64,000 nucleotides of DNA from Blastococcus sp. CT_GayMR16 (GTDB lineage: Bacteria > Actinomycetota > Actinomycetes > Mycobacteriales > Geodermatophilaceae). Numbering within the stretch: the stretch's first letter is position 1; every line of letters starts with the position of its first letter. A program made the translations under genes and the position numbers. The notes under the pieces were generated by a model that saw only the letters and a list, made by a program, of their open reading frames with translations, made no database searches and was not told the origin of the DNA. Below, piece by piece: positions 46,857-55,544 of this stretch. The stretch is taken from NCBI RefSeq assembly GCF_004570875.1, contig NZ_SPQK01000003.1, positions 1-64,000 on the forward strand. The letters run 5' to 3'.

Positions 46857-48137
46857 TCAGGTCCTTCCAGAGGCGTTGGATAGCAGGATGTACACGGCCG
46901 ATAGATCGGCAATGAGACTGATCGAGAAGACAAGGACGTCGCGCGGGCGGCGGAACGGAAGTGACGGGATGGAGCGGATTTGAGCGATTCGACCTGCGAA
47001 GAGGTTCTCTATCTCAATAACCCGCGCTGCCCCCTGGCCGAGCATCTCGGTAGCCATGCTCGCTTCTAAGCGGGCTTGTTCCACCTTCTTGTATGCGGAG
47101 ATTCTACGGCGTGCGAATATGAACGGGAACCCCAGATAGATCGGCAGGGTGATCGCCCATTGTCCAGCGACGAAGAGGAATGGTCCAAGTATGATGGCCG
47201 AGGGAAGCGAGATGGCGACGGCCGCAAGTGCCACACCATGAATGGCGATTTCGATATACGTCGCAGTCAGCACGCGCCTTACCGGTAGCCAACCATAGAA
47301 CTCGTCCCGATTTACCGGGTCCGCCCCGAATGAAACGTGGTGTCTCGATGCCAAGTAGGCCCAGATGACATTGAGGCCCACAAGATTCTGCAAAGTGATG
47401 ATGTAGACGCCGTAGGACCCCAGGAGAAGATAGCCCGAGAATCCAAAGAAGTTGACTCGCGGATTCGCCCACAAGCTTTGATGTGCAGCTTCAAGCCACG
47501 CGCCGCGTGCCGGTCCGTCGGGCGCGAGCGCCTCATAGGGGCCGTCAGACGTCTGCGTGTTGAGCGTCCAGACTACAATCAAGGCGAAGAGGAATATCAG
47601 CCAGCTAACCTTTGCAATTACGCGAAAGTTGCGATTGGCAGCGTCGATCCTGGCGTCGAATACGGCTGCAGAGGCGGGTGTTCGGAACGTCAGCGCGCCG
47701 CAATTTGTCATTTGCCCATGGAGATCGCGGTAGCCGCGCCACTGATGGTTGATCAGGGCAGGCGTGATCGCCAGGATGACGAGCGTCCCGATAGAGAGGA
47801 GGTCGCGGGATAGCGGAAAGAACGGGCGGACAAGCTGGTCGGTGCAATAGTTTGGCAGCGGCACAAATGGAATGGCATGACTGAGTAATGTGCAGCTCTC
47901 CTGCCACCATACACTTGCAGGACCAGGCTCCCGAGCCAGAAACTCGACTGCAATGAAAAGGAGTGTGAGGACCAGGGGGATAGCTAGGATCGCCTGCGGT
48001 CGTGAGGAACCGAATGCCCGGCGCAATAGGGTGGGTTCTGCGCACTCTGGTTCAAACTTGTTCAAGTAATGTCCGAATAGCGTCGCCGCAATTGACAAGC
48101 GCGTTCGCGCACCGCAAATGTTGCCTTCTCTGCGCAC
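46857..48137 (-). CDS. Multi-pass membrane protein partnered with desaturase
   Basis: The 426-residue protein has seven or eight predicted helices (AILAIPLVLTLLFIAVEFL, LLSIGTLVILAITPALI, WLIFLFALIVVW, FLFVAGQWAITLPIYLGF and others) and a large soluble loop. The family is unrecognised. It lies directly before the desaturase-like gene in the same A+T-richer segment, so a role in lipid modification at the membrane is a guess from context. The start is uncertain. Confidence 0.65.
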   Translation of the reverse strand: MRREGNICGARTRLSIAATLFGHYLNKFEPECAEPTLLRRAFGSSRPQAILAIPLVLTLLFIAVEFLAREPGPASVWWQESCTLLSHAIPFVPLPNYCTDQLVRPFFPLSRDLLSIGTLVILAITPALINHQWRGYRDLHGQMTNCGALTFRTPASAAVFDARIDAANRNFRVIAKVSWLIFLFALIVVWTLNTQTSDGPYEALAPDGPARGAWLEAAHQSLWANPRVNFFGFSGYLLLGSYGVYIITLQNLVGLNVIWAYLASRHHVSFGADPVNRDEFYGWLPVRRVLTATYIEIAIHGVALAAVAISLPSAIILGPFLFVAGQWAITLPIYLGFPFIFARRRISAYKKVEQARLEASMATEMLGQGAARVIEIENLFAGRIAQIRSIPSLPFRRPRDVLVFSISLIADLSAVYILLSNASGRT

Positions 48138-48455
48138 ACGAGAGCGTCGGCCAATCTCCCCGCCAACCCGCTTTGACGTGCGGACACTAGCGGCCGGGTT
48201 GGGGGGCGAGCAAGAGGAAACGGCCCACAGTCCCTCTCCGCCTAGACGCCCCCCAGCGACTCCGCGCCATAGGCGTCCCCTGTACGTCCCGCCGGCCGAA
48301 CTGGACGCCTCCCGCTCGGCACGCTCGATTTCTGGTGCACCCGGGTCCAGCGCTAGGAACGGCGAACTCCTGTTCCGGTCCCATCTTCCGCGGCCCCAAC
48401 GGGCCGGTCACACGCACCGTCCTCACATGTTGAGGTGGCATGCCCTGCGCATGCG
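48138..48455. other. Intergenic region, no supported gene
   Basis: The 318 bp separate the A+T-richer lipid module from the GC-richer ATPase gene. Only overlapping chance frames are visible, with no tRNA or terminator. Confidence 0.4.
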
Positions 48456-51083
48456 TCAGCCCCCGGCCTGGCCGTAGGCCTTTTGGGCCTCCTGAAGCTC
48501 CTGCCAGTGTGCCTCGAGGCCGGCGAGCGTCGGGCTCACGTTCTGCGAAGCGAGTGGCTGCGAGTGTCCGTCGATGTACCGACACGCGTCCTCGAAGATT
48601 CGCGTGACGGTTTCGATGGCGACCGGCAGAGCGGCTGCCTTGATTTGCGACAGGGTGGTCATGCGCACGTTGGGCTGATAGCGCTGGGTCACGCCTTGGA
48701 GCAGCGCACTTTCGGTGAACACCTCACACCACGACCGGATCCAGCCGTAGCCCGTCCGAACCAATGCCGCCCGAGCCTCACCACTCTCCTTCTGAGCCGC
48801 CTGGATCGTCTCGTTAATCTTCCTCTTCATGTTTCCGACCGTGTCCCAGCGGGGCCCGGTCGCGCGTGCAACCTCACCCTTCCCCGCTTCGTCGGTGATC
48901 TGGTAGTAGGTGCAGCGCTTGGACTTCTCGAACAAGCCCAGCAGGGTCGAGGCGAAAAAGATGTCGTGCGTGAAGACGATGACCTGGTTGTCTTCGGCAA
49001 GCATCGCGATTCGCGTGGCCACCTCGCGGATGCGGCGGTGATCAAGACTCGAGACCGGGTCATCGAAAACGACCGGCGCGTCGATGCCGGCCAGCCGAGC
49101 CTCTGCGAGGAAGTCCGCCATCGCTAAGACCTTCTGCTCGCCCTCGGACAGCACCTTCGACGGCTTCACCTTGCCGCCAATCATCTTCCGCCGCTGAGCC
49201 TTCCCCTGCCGCCCGAGGAACTCGATCCGTAGCTCCGGCGCTCGCAGTGCGGCGCACTCCTCCTGGAACAACGTGTCGAAGCTCTGGTTGATCAACTGAT
49301 CGCTGGCGGTCTTAGCCAAGGCCGTCAAGCTGCGGCTCAGGCCTGGCAGAGGCTTGCTCAGGATGCCTAGGCGGTCGGCTTCCTTCGCGTTGCGGACGTG
49401 CGAGTCGATCATGGGCCACGACTTGGCCAGCTCCGCGGCGGCAATCAGCTCGTCGCGCTCCTTCTTCTTCTGCGCCAGCGCTGTTGTGCGGTTGTCGGCC
49501 TGAGTCCGCAGCGAGACCAGCAGGGCTTCGGCGGCCGCATGCGCTTCGGCGAGGGTCTCCGAGAGTGGCGCGACCGTCGCGTGGAGGTCGGCCTCGGTTG
49601 CGGAGCCGACCGCCGTCATCTTCTGGACGCTCGTCAGGGTCGAGTGCAACTCCCTGAGCGCCGGATAGAAGGGCGGGGTCTCGCCGGCGTCCGCGTACTC
49701 GGCGACGAACGAGGCAATGTCGGTTGAGTCGATGCCGAGCACCGGGGCAACCGTGGCCTTTATGCTGGCATCGGTGGCGGCGATATCGTTGCTGATCTTG
49801 TCCGCCAAATAGTCGGCGTACTTGGCGAGGAGTTCTCGAGCTGGGTCGGCCAGTGGCTGCCGGCAGTACAGGCAGCGGGCGACATCATGTGAACCAATCT
49901 CTTCCAGGTGCCGCCGGTATCGCTCGCCGGCGGCAACGAACTCTCCCCAGGACTCCTCCGGTCCAGCAGGGAGGTCTGCGGCGCTGAACAGTTCGTCGCG
50001 AAACTTCTTGTAGTCCGCGTCCAGTGCAACTCGAGTAGCGAGAAGCGACCGATAGCCGAAGCTATCGAACGCGGTCAGGGTGGCCGCGACGGTGGTCGCC
50101 TGGGAGAGAACCCGCTCCACGCGGGTCAAGGTGATGATCTGCGTGCCGATGGTGTTCGCCTCGAGTGCTGCGACTGCTTGACGCAGGACGTCGATGCGTT
50201 CCTCGATGTTCGGGTCGGGATCGGACTTCGCCTTGAGCGCTTCGAGGTCGGTGGAGGCCCCGAGCGTCTCGATCAGCGGATGAACCGTGGCCTCCTTGGG
50301 AAACCGGCTCAGCAGGGTGGTCGCGCCCGAGGTGAGATGCTTGGCGGCGTCATCGATCTTCGCCTGGATCAATTTCAGGCCGGCGACGACGTGGTTAAAC
50401 AGCGCCAACGCCGCCGGTACGTATGTGTACTCAAGGTCGTCGTCAACGTGGAAGTTCACCGAGGGACTGTCGAAGATCGACATGCGGATGAACGGCGAGA
50501 CACCGCGCTCCCCGGTCCATGCAAGTGTCCTGGTGTCGCTGCCGAGCTTGTAGACGATGGTGGCCGACTGCGGGTCGTTGGAGGCGGCGGCGAGATTGCC
50601 GAGGATGACGTCCGCCGTCCGGCTCGCGGCGAGTGCCTTGAAGATTCGCGAGTATCCGGTCTTGCCCGTGCCGTTCTCCCCGAAGAGGATCGTGAGTCCC
50701 TCGTGGGGTTCGATGACAGCGCCGGCGACAAGCGCATTGACGCCGCTCACGTCGCACAACTTCTTAATGGTTAGGGGCTCGTCGGCCTCGTCAGCGCTGG
50801 CGGGGGTCGTTAGCGCTGGGACCTCCGGGGCGGTGCGTTTGTCGAACGCTTTCTCCTGCCGGAAGAGCTGGTACGCGTCCTCAGCGTCTTCAAGCGACAG
50901 AGGCCGGCCGGTGTCGAGGACTTGCCGGACTACGAATCGGACCCACTCGTCGCTGTCGTTTGCCCAAGCAGCCAGGATCGCCCGCGGATCGGTTCCAGGC
51001 ACAGCCGCGGCCGCGTCAGGCGCGGCAGCAGCCGCGCTTCCAGGGGAGACGGGGGCCTCGTCGCCAGCGTCCATGTCGGCCAC
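48456..51083 (-). CDS. SMC/RloC-like AAA ATPase with zinc-hook CxxC
   Basis: The 875-residue ABC-type ATPase has Walker A FGENGTGKTGYSRIF (about 134-148), a central coiled coil broken by CLYCRQPL (about 404-411, a zinc-hook-like CxxC), ABC signature KVLSEGEQK (about 643-651) and Walker B VVFDDPVSSLDH (about 671-682). This is the AAA_13 layout shared by RloC/PrrC-type and other antiphage ATPases. I do not see a clear anticodon-nuclease triad in the C-terminal 150 residues. No partner gene is attached. Defence function is inferred from family and island setting. Confidence 0.82.
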   Translation of the reverse strand: MADMDAGDEAPVSPGSAAAAAPDAAAAVPGTDPRAILAAWANDSDEWVRFVVRQVLDTGRPLSLEDAEDAYQLFRQEKAFDKRTAPEVPALTTPASADEADEPLTIKKLCDVSGVNALVAGAVIEPHEGLTILFGENGTGKTGYSRIFKALAASRTADVILGNLAAASNDPQSATIVYKLGSDTRTLAWTGERGVSPFIRMSIFDSPSVNFHVDDDLEYTYVPAALALFNHVVAGLKLIQAKIDDAAKHLTSGATTLLSRFPKEATVHPLIETLGASTDLEALKAKSDPDPNIEERIDVLRQAVAALEANTIGTQIITLTRVERVLSQATTVAATLTAFDSFGYRSLLATRVALDADYKKFRDELFSAADLPAGPEESWGEFVAAGERYRRHLEEIGSHDVARCLYCRQPLADPARELLAKYADYLADKISNDIAATDASIKATVAPVLGIDSTDIASFVAEYADAGETPPFYPALRELHSTLTSVQKMTAVGSATEADLHATVAPLSETLAEAHAAAEALLVSLRTQADNRTTALAQKKKERDELIAAAELAKSWPMIDSHVRNAKEADRLGILSKPLPGLSRSLTALAKTASDQLINQSFDTLFQEECAALRAPELRIEFLGRQGKAQRRKMIGGKVKPSKVLSEGEQKVLAMADFLAEARLAGIDAPVVFDDPVSSLDHRRIREVATRIAMLAEDNQVIVFTHDIFFASTLLGLFEKSKRCTYYQITDEAGKGEVARATGPRWDTVGNMKRKINETIQAAQKESGEARAALVRTGYGWIRSWCEVFTESALLQGVTQRYQPNVRMTTLSQIKAAALPVAIETVTRIFEDACRYIDGHSQPLASQNVSPTLAGLEAHWQELQEAQKAYGQAGG

Positions 51084-51584
51084 GACCTTCGCCCCCTGTT
51101 CCGATTTGCCGAAGCCTGGCGGCCGGCACGACGCCTCAGGCTGAAGACCTGCGATGTGGACACTTTGCTAGACCAAGGCGACACACCGCTACACCATTAC
51201 GCAGAACGCTCACATCACATTTGGGAGGTCGGCGCCCATGGCTCATCTGCGCCTTGGTGGAGTTGTCCTGTCCCGGCGCGGGTGGGTCGCCTCCCCGGGC
51301 GCGCGACAGTCCGCCATTGCCACGGTCGACCCCCGGCAGGTACCGCCAGCACAGACCTCGACCTTCGCACGCAGACGGTCCACGACTCCTGCGCCGACAT
51401 CGAGCCATGCCGGGCAGCAGTTCAAGATCCTTACCGTCACACTCATGCACCTCAGGGTCTGCCGATTCGTGCTGACGGATTTCTGGAGACTCATCCGGAG
51501 CCTTGGCGGCATGGGAACCAGAGGTAGCCCGAGTATCGAGCCCGACGGCGAGAGCGCGAGCGGCAACAGCGTCAGGACGCCCGG
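51084..51584. other. Intergenic region, no supported gene
   Basis: About 500 bp separate the ATPase from the recombination module. Frames are open on both strands, but none has a ribosome binding site or recognisable sequence. Confidence 0.4.
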
Positions 51585-51995
51585 TTGACGACCCCGAAGG
51601 CCACCTCGGGCCCAGCCGCTTCGGACGTGCACGGTCCGGAGCGGCGAGCCGCCGCGACGACCTGTGGGTGGTGCGGTGGGCCGATGACACCCGGGAGCCG
51701 GGGGTCGATCCCCAAGTGGTGTTCAGCCACGTGCCGGCACCGCGCCTGGGAGCAGGCCCGGGCGGCGGCCTCCGGTCTGTCCGCGGTGGAGGTCATCGAG
51801 CGGCGCGTCGAAGTCCAGGTACCTCTAGTGCCCACCCGCCGCGACTGGCCCAGACTGCTCAGCGACCTCGCAGCGCGGCTGAACGACGGGCGGGTCTACG
51901 ACCGCGACTTGCCCGCCCTGGCGCGGGCTCTGGAACCCGTACTGGAGAACTACCGGCGACGTGCGCACCTCACCGGCGCTCCCGACCTGGACTGA
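51585..51995 (+). CDS. Small zinc-ribbon protein of the recombination module
   Basis: The 136-residue protein has CGWCGGPM and WCSATCRHRAWEQ (two cysteine pairs for one zinc, about residues 27-54), then a helical region. It probably binds DNA. Start TTG 51585 is the only one in a reasonable place. It precedes the excisionase and integrase on the same strand, as accessory zinc proteins often do in actinobacterial integrative elements. Confidence 0.65.
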   Translation: MTTPKATSGPAASDVHGPERRAAATTCGWCGGPMTPGSRGSIPKWCSATCRHRAWEQARAAASGLSAVEVIERRVEVQVPLVPTRRDWPRLLSDLAARLNDGRVYDRDLPALARALEPVLENYRRRAHLTGAPDLD

Positions 51996-52171
51996 ACCCG
52001 AGCTCCAGTACTTCTGCAGTAGTAGGAAGCAGCGGCTCCGGTCTCCGAGTCGGCGACGGTCACCATGGGGATGGCCTGACTGGTGAGGCACTGGAGATGT
52101 TCGGCAGGCCACTCCCCCACCGTCGTGCGCAAGCCTCCACGTAGCACGCGACTGATCCGGGAGATGTCGAT

Positions 52172-52414
52172 ATGGATGATCCGCAGCCGCTTCGGGAAGT
52201 CATGGCCGCCGACCGTCTCCTCCTCACGCCCGAAGAGGCCGCGGAGGTCCTACGCATCGGTCGCACGACGGTGTACGCGCTCATGAAGAGCGGGGAGCTG
52301 CGCTCGGTACACATCGGCCGCAGCTGCCGAATATCCCAGGCAGAGGTCGAGCGCTACGTGCGCCGGCTCCAGGCTCTCCCATCTCGTCCACAGCCTTCGC
52401 CGGACGCCGCGTGA
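52172..52414 (+). CDS. Excisionase-family DNA-binding protein
   Basis: The 80-residue winged-helix protein has LLTPEEAAEVLRIGRTTVYA then GELRSVHIGRSCRISQAEVE, the standard excisionase/AlpA helix-turn-helix. It directs excision or regulates the integrase located 74 bp downstream. The start is ATG 52172, with ATG 52202 as alternative. Confidence 0.88.
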   Translation: MDDPQPLREVMAADRLLLTPEEAAEVLRIGRTTVYALMKSGELRSVHIGRSCRISQAEVERYVRRLQALPSRPQPSPDAA

Positions 52415-52488
52415 ATCCACAGCGAGCCTGCCCTTTACCTCAGCGCTCCAGGACACTCAGCCTCCAAGAGAGCTTCAAGGGGTAGCGG

Positions 52489-53997
52489 ATGGCGGGACGC
52501 GCGTCGAACGGAGAGTCGACGATCTACAAGGGCGCCGACGGGCGCTGGCACGGCTACGTCTCCGTCGGGTTCACGCTCGACGGCAAGCTCGACCGCCGGC
52601 ACGTCAGCAGCAAGAGCCGCGGCGTCGTGGTCGCGAAGGTCCGAGAGCTCGAACGCCGGCGCGACACCGGGACGGTCAGCGAGACGTCGACCCCGACCGT
52701 CGGCGGGTGGCTCGAGCACTGGCTGACCACCATCGCGCCGCGCCGGGTGCGCCAGCGGACGCTGGAAAGCTACGAGTCCGCCGTCCGCAAGCACCTGATC
52801 CCTGGCATCGGCCGCCACCGCCTCGACCGGCTGCGGCCCGAGCACCTCGACCAGCTCTACACCGCCCTGCTCGACGCCGGCTATTCCCCCGCTTCCGTTC
52901 TGCGGCACCACCGCATCCTGTCCCGGGCCCTGACCGTCGCGGTCCAGCGCGGCCACGTCCCGCGCAACGTCGCCTCGCTCGTCGACCCGCCGGCGCAGCG
53001 GCCGAGCGACCTGGCCACCGCCCTTGATCTCGACGAGGCCCGCGCCGTCCTGGAAGCGGCCGCCACCGTGCGCAACTCGGCCCGATGGACGGTCGCGCTG
53101 GCCCTGGGCCTGCGGCAGTCCGAGGCCCTCGCCCTCCAGTGGAAGGACATCGACCTGCTGGCCAACACCGTCACCGTCCGGCGCAGCATCCACCGCGTCC
53201 GCGGCGGCGGGCTGATCTACGAGGAGCCCAAGAGCAAGCGCAGCCAGCGCACCCTGGCGCTTCCGCTACCGCTCGTCGCCGAACTCCACCGGCACAAGGC
53301 CGCCCAGCTCGGCGAGCGGATGCTGGCCGGCTCCGAGTGGCACGACGAGGACCTGGTCTTTGCCCAGCCCAACGGCCGGCCGATCGACAAGAAGACCGAC
53401 TACGACGACTGGACCCGACTGCTCCAGCAGGCCGGCGTCCGCCACGTCCGGCTGCACGACGGCCGGCACACGGCCGCCACCCTGCTGCTGTCCGAGAACG
53501 TGCACCCGCGCGTGGTCATGGAGCTGCTCGGCCACAGCCAGATGCGCACGACGATGGACATCTACAGCCACGTCATGCCCGCGCTGGCCCGCGAGGCGGC
53601 GGACCGGATGGGCGCCCTGCTGCTGACAGGTAAGGGCAGGCAAACTGCAACCAGAACTGCAACCACGGAGTTGGTTGAAAGCGGGCAGGACGAAGAAAGC
53701 CCTGCTCAGATGGGTGGAGCTGAGGGGACTCGAACCCCTGACCCCCACACTGCCAGTGTGGTGCGCTACCAGCTGCGCCACAGCCCCTTGCCGACCCGGT
53801 CTGGTGTGTCCGAGCCGGTGGCAACAGTACAGGGCGCGACGCTCGATCCCGCGCAGGGGTGGCGACGCCCGTGGCGGCCGCCGCCACCCGCAGACCAGGT
53901 CAGCCCAGCTTCATCTGCGCGATGCGGATGTGGTTGCCGAAGGGGTCGCGGAGCCCGAAGTCGATGCCGTACGGCTGGTCGACCGGCTCCTCGGTGA
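52489..53997 (+). CDS. Tyrosine integrase reading through the tRNA-Ala gene
   Basis: The 502-residue product has an N-terminal arm-binding domain, a core-binding SAM-like domain (about 62-150) and the catalytic domain with ALGLRQSEALAL (Arg), LHDGRHTAATLLL (HxxR) and LLGHSQMRTTMDIYSHV (His, nucleophile Tyr). The catalytic domain ends near residue 385. From 53710 onward the frame runs antisense through tRNA-Ala and into chromosomal DNA. If the element is circularised through att3 the frame stops four codons beyond the core, giving 425 residues. It should catalyse integration at tRNA-Ala and appears intact. Confidence 0.9.
   Translation: MAGRASNGESTIYKGADGRWHGYVSVGFTLDGKLDRRHVSSKSRGVVVAKVRELERRRDTGTVSETSTPTVGGWLEHWLTTIAPRRVRQRTLESYESAVRKHLIPGIGRHRLDRLRPEHLDQLYTALLDAGYSPASVLRHHRILSRALTVAVQRGHVPRNVASLVDPPAQRPSDLATALDLDEARAVLEAAATVRNSARWTVALALGLRQSEALALQWKDIDLLANTVTVRRSIHRVRGGGLIYEEPKSKRSQRTLALPLPLVAELHRHKAAQLGERMLAGSEWHDEDLVFAQPNGRPIDKKTDYDDWTRLLQQAGVRHVRLHDGRHTAATLLLSENVHPRVVMELLGHSQMRTTMDIYSHVMPALAREAADRMGALLLTGKGRQTATRTATTELVESGQDEESPAQMGGAEGTRTPDPHTASVVRYQLRHSPLPTRSGVSEPVATVQGATLDPAQGWRRPWRPPPPADQVSPASSARCGCGCRRGRGARSRCRTAGRPAPR
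53643..53665 (+). promoter_or_regulatory. Arm-type integrase binding repeats
   Basis: Two copies of CTGCAACCA separated by GAA (preceded by AA) lie 48 bp left of the core within the integrase 3' end. The same 23 bases occur 117 bp right of att3, giving the two arms expected of an attP. Confidence 0.7.
53713..53756 (-). other. Right attachment core of island 3 within tRNA-Ala
   Basis: The 44 bases from the anticodon loop to just past the discriminator base of tRNA-Ala are those repeated at att1, att2 and att3. Integration here restores the tRNA 3' end. Confidence 0.85.
53715..53787 (-). tRNA. tRNA-Ala (anticodon GGC)
   Basis: The 73-nt cloverleaf reads (minus strand) acceptor GGGGCTG/CAGCTCC, D-arm GCGC...GCGC, anticodon arm CCACA-CTGGCAG-TGTGG with anticodon GGC, and T-arm AGGGGTTCGAGTCCCCT. 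Discriminator is A. CCA is not encoded (CCC follows). It is the only complete tRNA in the window and the integration target of the stacked islands. Confidence 0.95.
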
Positions 53998-54313
53998 TCT
54001 CCACGCCCTTCGCCTTGAGCTCGGCGTGGGTCTTGTAGGCGTCGTCGCACCGGAAGAACAGATGGCCGCCGGCGGCGCCCTTGGTGATCAGCTCGCGCAC
54101 CTGGGCGGCGGTCTCCTCGCTCATGGACGGCGGCCCCGGCTTCTCCAGCAGGAGAGCCCGGTCGGGCTGCCCCGGCAGGGCGACGGTCAGCCAGCGCATC
54201 GGGCCGAACTGCATGTCGTTGGTGACCTCGAAACCGAGCTTGCCGACGTAGAAGTCCAGCGCCTGGTCCTGGTCGGGCACGTAGATCTGGGTGATGGTGA
54301 TCGCGTTCAACAT
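53900..54313 (-). CDS. VOC (glyoxalase/bleomycin-resistance) family protein
   Basis: The 137-residue protein has the VOC fold: ITITQIYVPDQDQALDFYVG, LGFEVTNDMQFG, HLFFRCDDAYKTHAELKAKG and FGLRDPFGNHIRI with the metal-type Glu/His positions partly retained. ATG 54313 gives the standard start. It lies 20 bp after an AraC regulator, a common pairing. The substrate is unknown. Confidence 0.85.
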   Translation of the reverse strand: MLNAITITQIYVPDQDQALDFYVGKLGFEVTNDMQFGPMRWLTVALPGQPDRALLLEKPGPPSMSEETAAQVRELITKGAAGGHLFFRCDDAYKTHAELKAKGVEITEEPVDQPYGIDFGLRDPFGNHIRIAQMKLG

Positions 54314-54333
54314 GCAAGGAACGCTAGGGGCCG

Positions 54334-54747
54334 TCACTCCCCCGCTGCTTCTCCGAAACTGCTCGGTCGAAGCCACGCCATCGCGAAGCAGGACGGCACG
54401 GGCGGCAGCGGCCCACGACGGCGGTAGGCGCTCGGCGGCTCCCCCACGATGTCGCGGAACACCCGGCTGAACGTCCCCAACGACGAGAAGCCGACGTCCA
54501 TGCAGATGTCAGTGACGCTGCGCTCGCCCGTCCGCAGCAGGAACATCGCCCGCTCGACCCGCCGCCGCTGCAGGTAGCGGTTGGGGGTCTCCCCGAACGT
54601 GGCGCGGAACGTGCGGATGAAGTGCGCCTCAGAGACGTGCGCGATCCGCGCCAGGCCCGGGACGTCGAGCGGCTCGGCGTAGCGGCGGTCCATCGCGTCC
54701 CGTGCCCGCAGCAGCCGACGATTCGACTCCTCGACCGCGCGGCTCAC
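54334..54747 (-). CDS. AraC-family transcriptional regulator
   Basis: The 137-residue protein is almost only the AraC DNA-binding domain: two helix-turn-helix units, PLDVPGLARIAHVSEAHFIR and RSVTDICMDVGFSSLGTFSR, with the FRDIVGEPPSAYRRR end. There is no ligand domain, so it may respond by level or by partner. It probably controls the VOC gene downstream. Confidence 0.88.
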   Translation of the reverse strand: MSRAVEESNRRLLRARDAMDRRYAEPLDVPGLARIAHVSEAHFIRTFRATFGETPNRYLQRRRVERAMFLLRTGERSVTDICMDVGFSSLGTFSRVFRDIVGEPPSAYRRRGPLPPVPSCFAMAWLRPSSFGEAAGE

Positions 54748-54767
54748 CTGGCGATCAGATCACGCGG

Positions 54768-55544
54768 TCAGACGGCCGCGTCGGTGTCCACACCCCGCTC
54801 GCGAAGCCAGACCATGGGGTCGATCCGCTTGCCCTCCATGCCGCCCGACTGAATCTCGAAGTGCAGGTGCGGCCCGGTGGACTGGCCGCGGTTGCCGACG
54901 AGGGCCACTGTGTCGCCCGCGTCGACGTACTGGCCGGCTTCGACCGTGATTTTCTCCATGTGGCCGTAGACCATCACGTCGCCGTTGTCGGTGAGGATGT
55001 AGACGGCCAGCCCGAAACCGCTCGCCGAGCCAGCGCGGAGCACCACGCCGTCGACGGCGGCGTACTCCGGAGTGAGCATGGGTGCCGCGAGGTCGATACC
55101 CGTGTGCATCGTTCCCCAACGCGGTCCAAAGGTGCTGGTCAACCGGGCGCCATCAATGGGGAAGACGGCTCTCGGCCGGGCCGCCTCGACCGCGGCAGCC
55201 TCGGCCTCGGCGCGCGCGGCCCGCGAGGCAGCGACCTCCTGGAGGCGGGCCTGGGCCTCCGCGACGGTGATCGAGGCCTGCGGCAGCACCTCGGCACCCT
55301 CGTCGCCGGCCAGCAGCGCCTGCTGGGCGGCGAGGACGGAGGTCCCGTCGGCAGACGCCACCGTCGCGCCGTTCACACCGAAGACGGCAGCGGCGACGCC
55401 GCCGGCGAGGAGCGCGCTCAGCAGCAGGGCAGGACGGCGAGGGGCGGGACGACGGGGCCGGCCGGCGGCACCGTGGCGACGGGCGGACGAACCGCAGTCA
55501 GGAGCTCTGTCGAGGCCTCCTGGCCCATACGTGCGTCCATGCAC
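54768..55544 (-). CDS. Secreted M23-family metallopeptidase
   Basis: The 258-residue protein has a signal/anchor helix (LLLSALLAGGVAAAVFGV) and an Ala/Glu coiled coil (about 85-125). A LytM domain follows with MHTGIDLAAP (HxxxD), YGHMEKITVEAGQYV and GPHLHFEIQ (HxH). All zinc ligands are present, so it should be an active peptidoglycan endopeptidase. It starts with GTG 55544 and is monocistronic. Confidence 0.9.
   Translation of the reverse strand: MHGRTYGPGGLDRAPDCGSSARRHGAAGRPRRPAPRRPALLLSALLAGGVAAAVFGVNGATVASADGTSVLAAQQALLAGDEGAEVLPQASITVAEAQARLQEVAASRAARAEAEAAAVEAARPRAVFPIDGARLTSTFGPRWGTMHTGIDLAAPMLTPEYAAVDGVVLRAGSASGFGLAVYILTDNGDVMVYGHMEKITVEAGQYVDAGDTVALVGNRGQSTGPHLHFEIQSGGMEGKRIDPMVWLRERGVDTDAAV

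Noticed and set aside
51238-51588. A 116-residue frame before the zinc-ribbon gene
   Set aside because: Composition and overlap with minus-strand frames look random; no support beyond being open.
26870-53787. Conjugative element (AICE/ICE)
   Set aside because: No FtsK/Tra-like translocase, relaxase or replication initiator is seen; only integration functions remain.
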